Source: Gossypium raimondii
Lineage: Eukaryota; Streptophyta; Magnoliopsida; Malvales; Malvaceae
Reading direction: 5' to 3'
NCBI RefSeq assembly: GCF_025698545.1
Contig: NC_068575.1
Coordinates: forward strand, 57,297,980-57,361,979
Length of the DNA: 64,000 bases
Under the pieces are notes generated by a model that was given only the letters and a program-made list of their open reading frames with translations, was not told the origin of the DNA and did no database searches. A program made the translations under genes and the position numbers. Shown piece by piece: positions 23,912 through 35,188 of this stretch. Every line of letters starts with the position of its first letter. The first letter of the stretch is position 1.

Positions 23912-23919
23912 TATTTATA
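23912..23919 (-). promoter_or_regulatory. TATA box of UGT copy C
   Basis: TATAAATA on the minus strand at the same distance from the ATG as in copies A and B. The promoters of B and C are nearly identical for about 200 bases. Confidence 0.55.
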
Positions 23920-24903
23920 GCAACCATTTCGGGCCAATGTATGTTTCCAATGCCACCCCATCTTCTAAAGAAAATAAAAATATAATAATAATGTGGTGTC
24001 ATGTGATTTAATTATGGTGCATCTTCTGTCTTGTTATATAGCTGGATTTTTCATTCTCCCACTACAACAAAATCAAGCTTACGATCACACGTTTTTTCTT
24101 ACTTAGTACGCATTACTAATAGCTACTAAAAATGGTTTTAATTGTATTTTTTAATTTTTGGTCATTGACCTTTATTTTTTAATCTATTTTTAACAGTTTT
24201 AATGAAAGTACAATTAAAATAATTAACGGAATGATGTGAAATTTCATATGTGAAATATTTTTAATGAGATGTAATTTATTACTTAGATAATTCAATAAGA
24301 TAATTGCATGTGAAAATAATAATAAAATAAATAAATAATACATTAAATTAAAAATAACTCTTAATTTAAAGAAAATAACGTAATTATCTAAAAATGTAAC
24401 TCAAGAGAAAATTTTCTCAATAAACAAACATATGAAAGATTGAAACCTTAAATTTATTCATTAAATCTCGTGAATTTATTAATTAAATATGTTAAAATGT
24501 AGTTGAAAATAAATCAAAGGTTGATGGAAAAAAACTCAAAAATACAATTAGGGCCATTTTGACAAAATATATAAATGTTAGTGACCAAATTTATCATTAA
24601 GCCTTACTCATATAACGTGCCATACATATATTTAACATATATTGTATTATATTATAGTATAAAATTAATAAATCTTCGTATTATTTATATATGTGACATA
24701 TATTATAATATGAATTGTTAATATGAAACTACCTTACACATGATTTGCTTTGTTATATTATATAATGATATATTATATTACGAAGAATAAAAATTACATT
24801 ATATTTATTACTTATAATTAATTATATGCATATAAATACTATAAGCATGATAACATAATATGAATTATTAATACTTTGACTTTATTATAATTATATTCAT
24901 CTA

Positions 24904-25607
24904 ATTATTAGTGTGTTTTTTTGTCACTCAACTATGAAAAGTTACAAAATGGTTACTCAAAATTTCAACTTTTTTTCTTTTTGGGCACCCAATTAATTGA
25001 AATTTTCTTTTATGATCACCGCCATTAAATTACTAATCGAAAAATAACTTAGCAGCTTTTAAAATTGGCATAATAGTAACATTAACCTTCAACATTTATA
25101 CATTATGTTAATTTAGTCTTGATTCTAAAAAAAAAATTAACCCTCGACATTTGCACATCGATAAATTGGTTTTTTTAATTTTACTTTTTATTTAAAATGT
25201 TGATGGTTAATTTTAAAAGAATAAGAAAAGTTAAAAATGATTATGTTGAATTTTCAAATGTTTCCTTTTGATATATTTCCTATCAAATTTACTTGATAGA
25301 TTTGTTTTTCTTTTAGCTCTTTAGGTGGAAGGAAACAAAAAAAGGCAAAAAAAAAAGAAAAGAGGAGAGATCAAATTACGCAATATGTAAATTTTGAGGT
25401 TAATCTTTTTATAATTAAGACTAAATTGACACAAGTTATAAATATTGAAGGTTAAAGCTATTATTATGTCAATTTTAAAAGCTATCATGTTAATTTTCTA
25501 TCAATCATTTATGACTGGTGACCAAAAAAGAAAAACTCAAATAGTTAAGTGGTAATTTTGTAACTTTTCTTTCATAGTTAAGAGCCAAAAACAACTTACC
25601 CATAGTC
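24904..25607. mobile_element. Long inverted-repeat element in unit 3
   Basis: Paralogue of 17699-18413 with the same mirrored arms and no coding capacity. It was present before the block duplication because it sits at the same site. Confidence 0.6.
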
Positions 25608-26179
25608 AGTGGCGGATCTTTGGACTAAGTTTTGAGGTTATTAAAATTTTTAAAATTTTTGTGAAATTAATGAGAATTTTTAAATGTTTTAAGTGAGTTT
25701 TTTTAATTACAATTTCAAAAAAAATTAAAAAATATAATGATAATTTTTTTAAAATTTTAGGAGCTTACTTTTTTTTCTTTAAAAGATAAATAAAATTTTA
25801 AAAAATAAATAATAATTTCTCAAAATTTTAGGAGTGCCAAGGAACCGTGGAACTCTGCTAACAATTAAATTAATAGAAGTATGGTACTCAAATTTGATTT
25901 CTATCACAACACACAAAAGTCGTGCGTAAAAAATTAACTAACCGACAAAGAAAATTATTCAACCTTGTGGTGGCCACTTCAAACAAAGACAATTACCCAT
26001 ATTCCTTCTTAATATTTAAATAAAAGGATAATATGCTTTAGTCACTCCACTGATAATAGTACTAATGCTAATTAAGTTAAGATTCAATCTTAATTTTTTA
26101 GTATAGAAACAAAATATAATTTGATTTCTAATAAATTACATTCTAATACTTTCACTCAAAATTTACCCAAACAGATCCT

Positions 26180-26463
26180 TTGAGATTGTCATTAGGGACT
26201 CGGAGGGAAAGGTTTTGGCATCGAGGATTGTTCTAAACGAGAGGGTACCTTCGATTTTTGCAGCAGAGACCCTTGCATGTGTCCAAGGGCTTCAATTGGG
26301 GTTGGATTTGGGAGTCATGATTGTAGAGGTAGAAGGAGATGTTTTACCAGTTATCAAAAAGCTACAAAAGAAAGGGGATGATGCATCGGAGATTTGTGCT
26401 CTCATTAAAGACTGTCAATGGCTGAGTAAGGGATTCCAGATCTGCAATTTCAAACATGGCTAA
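26180..26463 (+). pseudogene. RNase H-like (RVT_3) fragment, LINE-derived, unit 3
   Basis: Better preserved than its unit-2 paralogue. It reads FEIVIRDSEGKVLASRIVL, SIFAAETLACVQGLQLG, VEVEGDVLPVIKKLQKKG and EICALIKDCQWL, then stops after FQICNFKHG. These are the strand-helix-strand elements of an RNase H type-1 fold, with D, E and D at expected places. The fragment has no start of its own and no neighbouring RT, so it is a remnant. Confidence 0.62.
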
Positions 26464-27763
26464 AGAATTAAGAACGAAGTTGGCTACAAAAGGCTCAGGA
26501 AATGGGGAACAAAGAGATATGAACAAAGGGGCCCTAATTACGTCGAGGGGCTAGTGGAAAGAGATCGACAAAGCAGTGTGCAAGTTTGATATGTGTGGTG
26601 TCGATTTACATTTTGGAAAGTTGAAGAGTGGAAAAAACGAAAGAGGATCGAGAAGATGAAAAGTTTTTTTGAAAGATTGAAAGGTGTGATAATTAATGGA
26701 AGAATTACCACATTGTTTAAGAACAAACTGCAAATGGATTATGAGTCTATATATATTTATATTTCATATTTCACATCGTTTAAGAAAATAAGAGAAATGA
26801 AATTTGGGGTCTATATAAATACCTGTTCTAAAAATTTTATTTTCACGTTAATAGGTGATATCAAAAAATAAAAAAATTACCACTTTTAATGTTGGTACAG
26901 AAGAAAGCACTTCCACCTAAAAGCATTTTGGACATTTATTGGTAATTTAATCTCTTAAATAGGCCTTTTTTTTATTGGATTTTAATAATAAATTTCAGTT
27001 AATTTATTTCAAATAATAATAATAATAATAATAAAGGGCTAGTTTGGGAACCAGGAACAACGTCCTGCAGAGCAAATTAATGAACATTTTGGACGCACTC
27101 TTAGAATATAAAACCATGGACCCTCCCACTTGTCCTCCACTTTATTTAGTTGATGCTCTATTAGTAAATTTTATTTTTGATTATTCAATTATAAAAAGTT
27201 ATAAAATTATCATTTGATTATGTTTTTTTACCACCAACTATTAAATGGTTAACGGAGAAAAATGACGTAACTTTTAAATTTGGCATAACAACAACTTTAA
27301 CCTCAATATTTCTACATTGTTTCCAATTTAATCTTTATTCTAAAAAATTAATCATCAACATTTATACATTATGTAATTTAGTTAGATCAAATTAAGCCAT
27401 GTAGATGTCGTCCAAAACATACTCCAATTAAGCTTTTCAAGCTCTCAAATCTGTTTCAGCCCAATGTTTTGGGGAATAAATCAATTAACTAACTTTGAGT
27501 AGACACATATTTTAATTCAATAGACAATTCTCAAGTAATTCCCAAATAAAATTATGTCTAATATCAATATGTTTGATTCTTAAATGGCATTATTTTTTAT
27601 TTTTAAAATGTAAAAGCCATTACTTTATACCTTAATTTAAAGTGATGTTTTTTACGTAGTACCCAATCCAAATTTTCAAAGAAATAAATTTGATTTTTCA
27701 TAATTGCTTTTACGCTACAAAACTGTCTTTGTATTGCTTAAGTTGTTTGTAATGGTTATGATT

Positions 27764-29885
27764 TTTTGTTTATACCGTCGGCACCAATTAAAAGTTTTCA
27801 TTTTCCTTCTCTTCTACAATTCAATATTTTTTCATGAAACAACTTTGAATGTCATGAATTTGCTAACTAAAATCTAAACAATTTTATTCTCTTATCTCTA
27901 ACACTAACCGTCAAATCGACTTGGATCTAAAGTATGTTTTTCTACTTGTCAATAACTATCAATCCATCGTACAAATCATTGAATTGTTACTTGGAGCTCA
28001 CTAGCCGGACTTTAAAAAAAACTAACAACCCAACGACTTAAATAAAAACTTTAGAATAATTCAATAACTTAAATGAAAACTTTCAAATAGTTCGGTGACC
28101 ATTTTATAAGTTTTTAAAGTTAAGTGATCAAAACATAAACTTACTAATAGTTTTATGATTTTAGGTATATTTTACTGGGTTTAAAATTATTATTTCTAAT
28201 TACGAGTAGATGTTATTTAAAACTAATTTTGTTTGATTTTTTATATATTAAAAAAAGAATTTTAGTAAATTTAGATTTTTATGGATTCAAATATTTGAGA
28301 TATGGTTAAAATTTACAAAATTAGATTTTTGCTAATTCAGATATTGGGATAAAGACAAAAATCTCCCTATATTTTAACAAAAATGTTAATGTGGTACTTG
28401 TGCTTACCTCCGGTTGACAAGGTTAATTTCTATCCCTTTTTGACATGTGGGCCAACAAATGGATGCCATGTGACACTGTAGGCTAAAGAAAAAAACTGAA
28501 CAATCAAAATAGAAGGACTTGCATAAAATTCCCTAAATACTCTTTTCTCGCAAAAAAAGAAAAAACTCTTCTTTCTTTTTCTCTCTCTTGATTTCATCCA
28601 TATATTTTCATTCTATCCAAGCTTGTTGTTGAGAGGGAGTTTTGTTCTCATGATGATAAGTCAGATCAATGATCCATCTTTGATAATGGATTCGAATCTC
28701 TGCCTGAACCGTTTAAGCTATTATAATATCTAAGAAGTGGGTTTATTTTCTGCCCTGGGATTCATATATTTTTCTCTCTCTTGTAATCATTTGGTTACTT
28801 TGCAAGTAGGTAATCCCCATAACTTGTACCAATGAAAAAAAAAAAATCTCTCGAAAAGAAAACGATAATTTATTTGCAAGCCTTCCTTTTCACTCAATTA
28901 CCAATTTAGACTTGGCCCACCCTGTCACAGGCATTTATTCATTGGCCCGGGTATTGAAAGGTTAGACGGAAAAAAAGTTAAATACCAAATCGGGAAAATT
29001 AAAAGTAGGGTATCATATTGAAAATTTTGTCATCATCCCTTAGATATTTGATGGATAATAATTTTAAGTTGATCAAGATCCAAATTTGAATGATTAAAAT
29101 ATGTATATACTCGACTCCCTACCATTTCTGAACATGGTTTGAATTTTTATTTAATAATTATTTTTTTATTTAAATTTAATTATAAGATATATAAATACTA
29201 ATATAAAAATATCTTTTAAAAAAAAATTAATACCATAAATCGAGCGAAAACGCTTAAGCAAAAAATTCAGTAAATTTCGAGCTGCAATCCAAGTTGATTC
29301 TTGGGTAGATCTAATTTTAACATATTCGCTATTTATGCAGCGTTGATGTTTTTTCCATCTCACGTCGTATTTTATTTGTTTGGGTTGCTTTATCATATTA
29401 TATCCATCATTGTTTAAAGGAGTGTTTAACAAACCATTAATTTTTTTTATTTTATTAAAATTTAATTTTTAAATGTGTTTAATAATCATAACAAAAAAAT
29501 TTCAAGAAATTTAGCATTAATATTGAAAATAAAAAATTTGATTTTATTATTGAAAATATATTAAAAACAAATTATATTTATTTTCTTTAAAATTGAAAAT
29601 ATTCTAAATATTATGTTTAATTTTTATCCAAAAATATATAAAATAATATAAAATATTATATTAGTAAGATTAAAATTATGAAAATAAAACAATATAATTT
29701 TATTCCGTACATAAACAAATTATAAAATGTGAATTCAAAATTAATAAAATAACCAAGTCTATCAAGGATCCAATTGTGTGGGACTTTAGTTTAAAATGTC
29801 AGCCCAAAGCCTCAGGTTTAGCAGACGGTCCAAAGAGCCTATATGATTGGGCCTCTTGGTGGAAGAGTGCCATAAAGTCTAATCC
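27764..29885. other. Spacer after the UGT array
   Basis: No gene recognised. 28000-28170 is one arm of the dispersed inverted-repeat family. 28500-28850 is a pyrimidine-rich then ordinary-composition stretch ending in a 12-base poly-A (about 28836-28847), which could be a retrocopy or SINE, but I could not confirm promoter boxes. The minus frame at 29166-29432 has no recognisable domain. Confidence 0.4.
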
Positions 29886-30166
29886 GGCAATTATAATATT
29901 CTTAATTTTGATTTTTTTTTATGAATTACTCGAACAAGTATTCAAGCCACATCTAAGATAGTAAAAATCATTAACCATTGCATGAGGTTGAATTTTAATT
30001 TTCTTTTTGATCTATTTTTATACAAATTTACATAGTATTCTATTTCCCCACGTTAACATGTAAAATCTTTACATTTTATTAATTTATGTCTATTTAAATA
30101 TTTTCAAAATTCAATGTTATAATTTATTGCAGTTTAGTTAAAATAAGAGTTGTCAACGTAGGTATT
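29886..30166 (+). repeat. 281-bp tandem repeat, copy 1 (uninterrupted)
   Basis: Starts GGCAATTATAATATTC and ends at AGAGTTGTCAACGTAGGTATT, where copy 2 starts with the same words. It contains the uninterrupted GGTTGAATTTTAATTTTCTT site that is split by a transposon in copy 2. Confidence 0.85.
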
Positions 30167-30560
30167 GGCAATTATAATATTCTTAATTTTGATTTTTTTA
30201 TGAATTAAGAAAAACTCGAACAATTAATGTGACACATCTAGGATAATAAAAATCATTAACCATTGCATCACATAAGGTTGAATTTTAGGGCACGTTTGGT
30301 TCGCTGTATTGGAATAGAGGCGTAATGGAACAGAGGCGTAATAGCAAATCAATTGTTTGGTTGAATGTAATGGAATAGAGGCGTAATAGTATTCTTGTGT
30401 TTGGTTAAATGGAATAGAGGTGTAATAGCATAATGGAAAAAACTAAAATGACTAGAATACCCTTAGCATTAATTTGTTTGGGTAAATGATTATTGTTATT
30501 GTTATTTAAAATTTAATAAGATTATTAATATCAATAATAAATAATTTAATCATATTTAAA

Positions 30561-30800
30561 CATAATTATTATTAAATATATTATAATTAAAATATATAAT
30601 TTAATAAAATTCTTAATAATCAATATTCTTATATGAATTTACTCAAATCATAATATATGATACTATAAAAGATAATTTAACATAATTATTATTAAATATA
30701 TTATAATTAAAATATATAATTTAATAAAATTCTTAATAATCAATATTCTTATATGAATTTATTAAAATCATAATATATGATACTATAAAATATAATTTGA
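30561..30800 (+). repeat. 120-bp tandem duplication inside the Pack element
   Basis: 30561-30680 and 30681-30800 are nearly identical (CATAATTATTATTAAATATA through AATCATAATATATGATAC). AT-rich and non-coding. Confidence 0.85.
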
Positions 30801-31180
30801 AATAATTAATATTAAATAATTAATGTTGACAAATGTTTGTTCTCATCTTGGTTACCATCAACATGCCCTTCATCTTCTAACTAATTGCCACTATAAACAA
30901 TAATTGCAGTCCTTCAATTCAGAAATGAAAATTTCTCCAGCCAAAGTGTCCAAATTGATGATAACAGGAATTCTTTACTAGTTGTGCAATAAAACAAAAA
31001 CATGAATCCGATATCCAAGGAAAGCTAAATCCTGCAAAAATTTTACATGTCTCTCTCAATTCTCAAGATCCTTCTCCTTTTATATGTATAAATACAGTGG
31101 TTGTATAAGATAAATGATTTCCTCCCATGTATCCTTTCTTTCTTTTTTTTTTTATCTGCAAAATTCATGGTGGGTAAACT

Positions 31181-31637
31181 CTATACATTGTTTTTTTTGG
31201 GTTTCTGAACATGGCTTTTCCAACTATAGCACTCGGATTTTGCATCTTCATCATCTTCCATGCTCTCACACCCTGTAGTGGAGGTCCCTCCGGTGTTTGT
31301 GGCTAACTGGAGAGGACCTTGAGGGGAACCCGACTGCGAACTGCTCCCTTTCAAGGATTCTCCAAACTGATCTTGACACATCCATGCATGACCACCACCC
31401 AAAACAAGGCCTGATTGATTTGCAGGGGTTGTTGTTGTTGTGGTAGCTGGAAGTCTTCGTGTGTGTAGCTGGTATTTCTGGAAATCAATGAAGTTCTTAC
31501 ATCAATACTCGATATCAAAACTTGAAAAGAAAACCATTAATAACAAGAAAGAACCCTCACCTGCAAATGACTCTTAACTTCATCATTGGTTAAGCCATCT
31601 ACTTGCATAAGTTCCCTAATCTGCTTTGGAGTAGCCA
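31181..31637 (-). pseudogene. Captured GARP/G2-like transcription factor exons (HHO/NIGT1 type)
   Basis: The exon at 31637-31561 is 77 bases, the typical size for this exon, and codes the second half of the GARP DNA-binding domain: [20 protein letters not shown] then KSHLQ. The exon at 31477-31181 continues KYQLHTRRLPATTTT, then GSPQGPLQLATNTGGTSTTG, a SMEDDEDAKSE acidic stretch, and a C terminus ending YSWKSHVQKPKKNNV and stop. This matches the C-terminal half of HHO/NIGT1 nitrate- and phosphate-related repressors. The first half of the domain, the coiled coil and the N-terminal EAR motif are absent. Intact AG and GT sites flank the 77-base exon. It is a copy inside a transposon, not the functional gene. 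Confidence 0.8.
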
Positions 31638-32388
31638 CTGCAAAAAAATTTCAAAGATTTTTGACTCAGAAACTTTAAACTAAAAGGATCAATGAATAAA
31701 TTGTCGCAGAACAATACAATCCTATGATCTCAATTCCCAACAGATCTATGGAATCCCAGTTTCGAATATATTATCATCTATGGTCTCAAACAAAACTAGT
31801 TATACATGTATAATTCAAACACATATTGAAAAACATTTGTTGGACTCTAATCTATATTTTCCATCAGATCAAGTGCAAATCCAGTCTTCCCATTGACCAA
31901 ACTTCTTAATTCTAATCTAGCAGGATAATAAACAATCCAAGAACAGCAAAATCAAATTCGAAACCAGCTAAGTATATGTCTAACTCTCATTCTGGAAATC
32001 ATGATGTGTGATTACATTACAATAACTAAGGAACAGAACACAAGGCCATGCGTTCAAAATGGACTCTAGGTGAAGTATATAGTAAGCATGAAAAATAATT
32101 TTTGATGATTGAACTGGATGATGCTTGTCTTTCAGTCAAGCTCTATAAGTAACCATCGAATGCTTAAGAGTAAACTATTTTTAACTTTTATCCATATCGT
32201 CCTCCAAAGATATATCAGTATCCTTAGAAGCAAGTTAGAAATAGCTCGGTGTAAACCAATCAACCCATTCACATCCTATTACAGTATATTTTGTAGACAA
32301 TCATGATTTCCCATTTGCTAAACCAAAGTTGAAATGATGGCTTTTGGCAAATAGCAAAGGACACAAACAAGAGAAGTGAGCAACTTAC

Positions 32389-32668
32389 CTTCCTTAGGAC
32401 CTTCTTATCGTATCGATAGCCCTAATCACACAAGAAATAAATTTGTTACCAAATTAAACTATCAGCTGATAGCACTAAATCAAAGAGAAAAAAAAAAGTA
32501 ACCATGCATTGCTTGATTACCTTGTCGGTGCCATAGATATAATCACAATAAGTAAAAACTGAAGCAAAGTTGCTCTGGCTTTGTTCTCCAACATAATGAT
32601 GGTAATCATGGTAATCAACACCACCATAAAATGGGATAAACCTTGTGGGTGCCCAGGGGAAATCATAT
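32389..32668 (-). pseudogene. Captured sterol C4-methyl oxidase exons (SMO1-like)
   Basis: The exon at 32668-32521 codes YDFPWAPTRFIPFYGG, then DYHDYHHYVG and SQSNFASVFTYCDYIYGTDK. A 33-base exon at 32421-32389 adds GYRYDKKVLRK. This is the C-terminal part of plant methylsterol monooxygenase 1 and includes the third histidine box (H-x-x-H-H) of the di-iron fatty-acid-hydroxylase fold. The other two histidine boxes and the membrane segments are absent. GGQSQ of the family is GEQSQ here. Splice sites are intact (TAATGCAG acceptor, GTAATC and GTAAGTTG donors). It is an exon fragment in a transposon and cannot be catalytic. Confidence 0.85.
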
Positions 32669-33546
32669 CTGCATTACACAATTTATAACTAAGCTAGGCT
32701 TCCAAGCATGAAAGTCATATGTTACTTCTTTCATCACTCCTATTTGCAAGTTTTTGAGACATCTTCAAACTCGTATCCGGAGATATACCAAAAAAAAGGC
32801 CAGCCATGAATACTTCAGGAAAAGAAATAAAAGTTGCAAGTCTAGACGCTGAAAAAAAGATCGCATAGCTAAACAATAACATAATGTAATTTTGCTAACC
32901 TCAAAACCAAGCATTTTAGTGACTGTCAACAAAAGAATCTAAAGCTGCTGCCATCTTCTAAACTCACAAACTTAAAGAGATGCAGACAATTTGAAACTTC
33001 AAACAAAAAAAATGAGAACTTTGCATAACAAAGTAAAGAAACATAAACATCTAAAGCAACAATTTTGCACCAGTTAACACTCTGCCATGAATTGATACCG
33101 AAAAACGAGTGTTGAATTACAGATATAAAACTACAAATCCTGTTAGGATTAAAAGTTCTTTCTTATTCCAATTTTCATCTGATATTCTCACTCAACAGCA
33201 ATTATCACCATTTTCTTCTCTACCTTATTGAAGCAAAAACACAGAACCAAACAGCAGAACAACCTGACATCAACTCTTCCACCAGAATCCAAACCTCTCA
33301 AAATCCTAAACTCTCTGTTTCAATTTCTAAGAGAGAAAAACTACAAGAAATACTAAAATTAAAGCTACGTCAACAATGGTATCATGAGAAAGAAAATTAA
33401 ATATCTGAATTAAGTAAAAAAAAGAGAGGAAAATCTAAAGGAGAGACAAATAAGGGGACAATGTTGAAGACAATGTTGAAAAATCTAAAGGAGAGAAAAA
33501 TTAAAACAGAGAAAGCCGAAGACAATGTTGAAGCAAAGATTCATAC

Positions 33547-33788
33547 CTGAAATCGGCCTCCGATGAAAACAATGTTGAGGATTTGTCATGAAAGCAGAAG
33601 AAATGAGGACAGATCTGCAATACCGATGGAAGAAGAAGCAGAAATCTATGAGGGCAGAAAAAGGAAACGAAAATAAGAAATGGGTAAGGATTCTCTAATC
33701 GGCGCTGGATAGGGGGAATACCTGTTACGGGACCGAGTGTATTAGGCAAGAAACAGATTTGGGACACAATGACAATAGAACCAACCAA
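33547..33788 (-). other. Possible first exon of the Pack-element transcript
   Basis: Read on the minus strand from just inside the right TIR, a frame without ATG stays open for 80 codons and ends GATTTCAG|GTATGA, a good donor. Splicing to the SMO1-like exon at 32668 keeps the natural SMO reading frame (codon AG|A, then TATGATTTC). The open frame is hydrophobic (FLLLLPSVLQ) and has no in-frame methionine, so it may be 5' UTR. At the next junction (32389 to 31637) the simplest splice moves the GARP exon out of its natural frame. Confidence 0.4.
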
Positions 33789-34189
33789 ACAAAGGATTAA
33801 GGGGGATTAAGTGGGGCCCATCGATTAGGGGTGTATTACCAAACATGGTGTTAATTTTCTTTTTTATCTATTTTTATACAAATTTACATAGTATTCTATT
33901 TCCAAAATCTTCATAATTCAATGTCTATTTAAATATTTTCAAAATTCAATGTTATAATTTATTGCAGTTTAGTTAAAATAAGAGTTGTCAACATACGTAT
34001 TGGCAATAATTATTGTCTAATCGGCAGCCTCAGCCTCTCTCTTCCCATTTAATTATTTCTTCTCCCTTTCTTCTTCTCTAACCTTCCGCTTGTCGTTTCT
34101 TTGCTTTCGACGCCTGAACGATAATATTAAAACAGACCAAAAATCAGATCCCCTGAAAACTTTCCCTCAAAGTTCCACCGTGAAATCAG

Positions 34190-35081
34190 GTGAATAATAA
34201 CTCTTACTACTTCTATTTGTTGCGAATCTCCTACTAGCTTTTTTGCTTTTTTCTCTCGATCTGTGGTTTGTTCTTTCTCCATTTCTTTTTGTGAATTTTT
34301 CATGTGTGTTAGAAAGTTCGTTTTTTTTTTTTACATATGATATAACTGTAGGGGTTTCTTTTTCTGGGTTTGTTTCAATTTTTATATTTAGTCAAAGTTA
34401 TGATCTTTTTTTCTGGGTGCTATTTTTAGGGTTGTATATTATGAATTTGGGCTTTGTTCTAGTTGTTTGAGGTAAAACTGGGTTGTACGCGGAAATTTTG
34501 AGCTCCTAATTATACGTGCTTTCGCGTTTTACTTATGTGAATTGTAAAGCTAGAAAGGTATTATATGGAGTTCAATAATCGCGCTCGGTGTCGAATTGGC
34601 TGTTGAAATGTTAATCCTGTAAGTTGAACGCTTTAAAGTCACATTATGTGTGTGTGCCTTTGTGTATCATGATCTATATCTGACAGATTGGTAAGGGAAG
34701 GTACGTGAGTCAGATTTAAGCTTGGTAATCATAGATTTATGTTTTGGTGTCGATGTAAGTTGACATTGTACAAATTGTATTTGTATTTAGAGGTTATTGA
34801 CCCGATCACAGTATGGTAGTAGCTAACTTGGGGAAGAGAAAATTTGCCGTTTCCTATCTTTTTACATCGACTTGTTTAGGACAAACTCTGTTGCCTGAAA
34901 GAATGTTTTAGCTTCATAGGCAGTTAGAATACCCTTTGTATAGTCTTTTCTGTTGAATGTACCTTTTGATGTTTCTATGGACATCTTGCCGCACAAATGT
35001 ATCTGTGACATTCTTGTTTTGTGCTTAATATTGATCCATGGATACTTTGACATCGAAAACTTAATTTTGTTGCTTTTGCAG
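34190..35081 (+). other. 5' UTR intron of the F-box gene
   Basis: The leader starts after the CTTCTCC-rich stretch (about 34050-34189) and is cut by an 892-base intron with donor AATCAG|GTGAATAA and acceptor TTTTGCAG. The T-rich composition fits a plant intron. The second leader exon (35082-35188) leads into the ATG at 35189. Leader introns of this size often raise expression. Confidence 0.6.
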
Positions 35082-35188
35082 GAAGCCATCAGCTTTTAGT
35101 TCTTTTACACCTGGTGCTGCTATAAATGATTCCGCTTTGCTGCAGCAAATTATTGTCTTGTTTCTGATGGCCATTTTGCACTACGAAA

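Larger units (their letters stand above)
20620..27613. repeat. Tandem duplicated block, unit 3 (carries UGT copy C)
   Basis: Collinear with unit 2 except that it lacks the 309-bp MITE and has its own small indels (for example a 6-base loss in UGT exon 1 and a duplicated GGTACGTCTTACCATCTT stretch at the exon 1 donor). Similarity continues past the marker at 27614 to about 27763 and then stops, marking the edge of the duplicated sequence. Confidence 0.82.
30288..33850. mobile_element. PIF/Harbinger-type Pack element carrying exons of two host genes
   Basis: The left end is GGGCACGTTTGGTTCGCTGT and the right end, reverse-complemented, is CACCATGTTTGGTAATACAC; both share the GTTTGGT core of plant PIF/Harbinger TIRs. 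Target duplication is TTA (30285-30287 and 33851-33853). The empty site is preserved in the neighbouring repeat copy 1 (GAATTTTAATTTTC near 29987), so both borders are exact. There is no transposase. The interior holds an AT-rich 5' part with a 120-bp tandem duplication and, on the minus strand, a chain of exons with good splice sites: a TIR-proximal open exon, two sterol-methyl-oxidase exons and two GARP-factor exons. It is a non-autonomous gene-capturing transposon. Confidence 0.85.
30167..34001 (+). repeat. 281-bp tandem repeat, copy 2, split by a transposon
   Basis: 30167-30287 matches the first ~120 bases of copy 1 and 33851-34001 matches the remainder. The beginning of a further GGCAATAATTAT copy follows at 34002. 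The 3.56-kb interruption is the Pack-type element described separately. Confidence 0.85.

Noticed and set aside
28500-28850. Possible SINE or processed retrocopy ending in poly-A
   Set aside because: GATTCGAATCT resembles a pol III B box, but no A box at the right distance and no flanking duplication could be found.
29166-29432. 88-codon minus frame with basic composition
   Set aside because: No family signal; it lies in AT-rich spacer and contains no conserved block that I can see.
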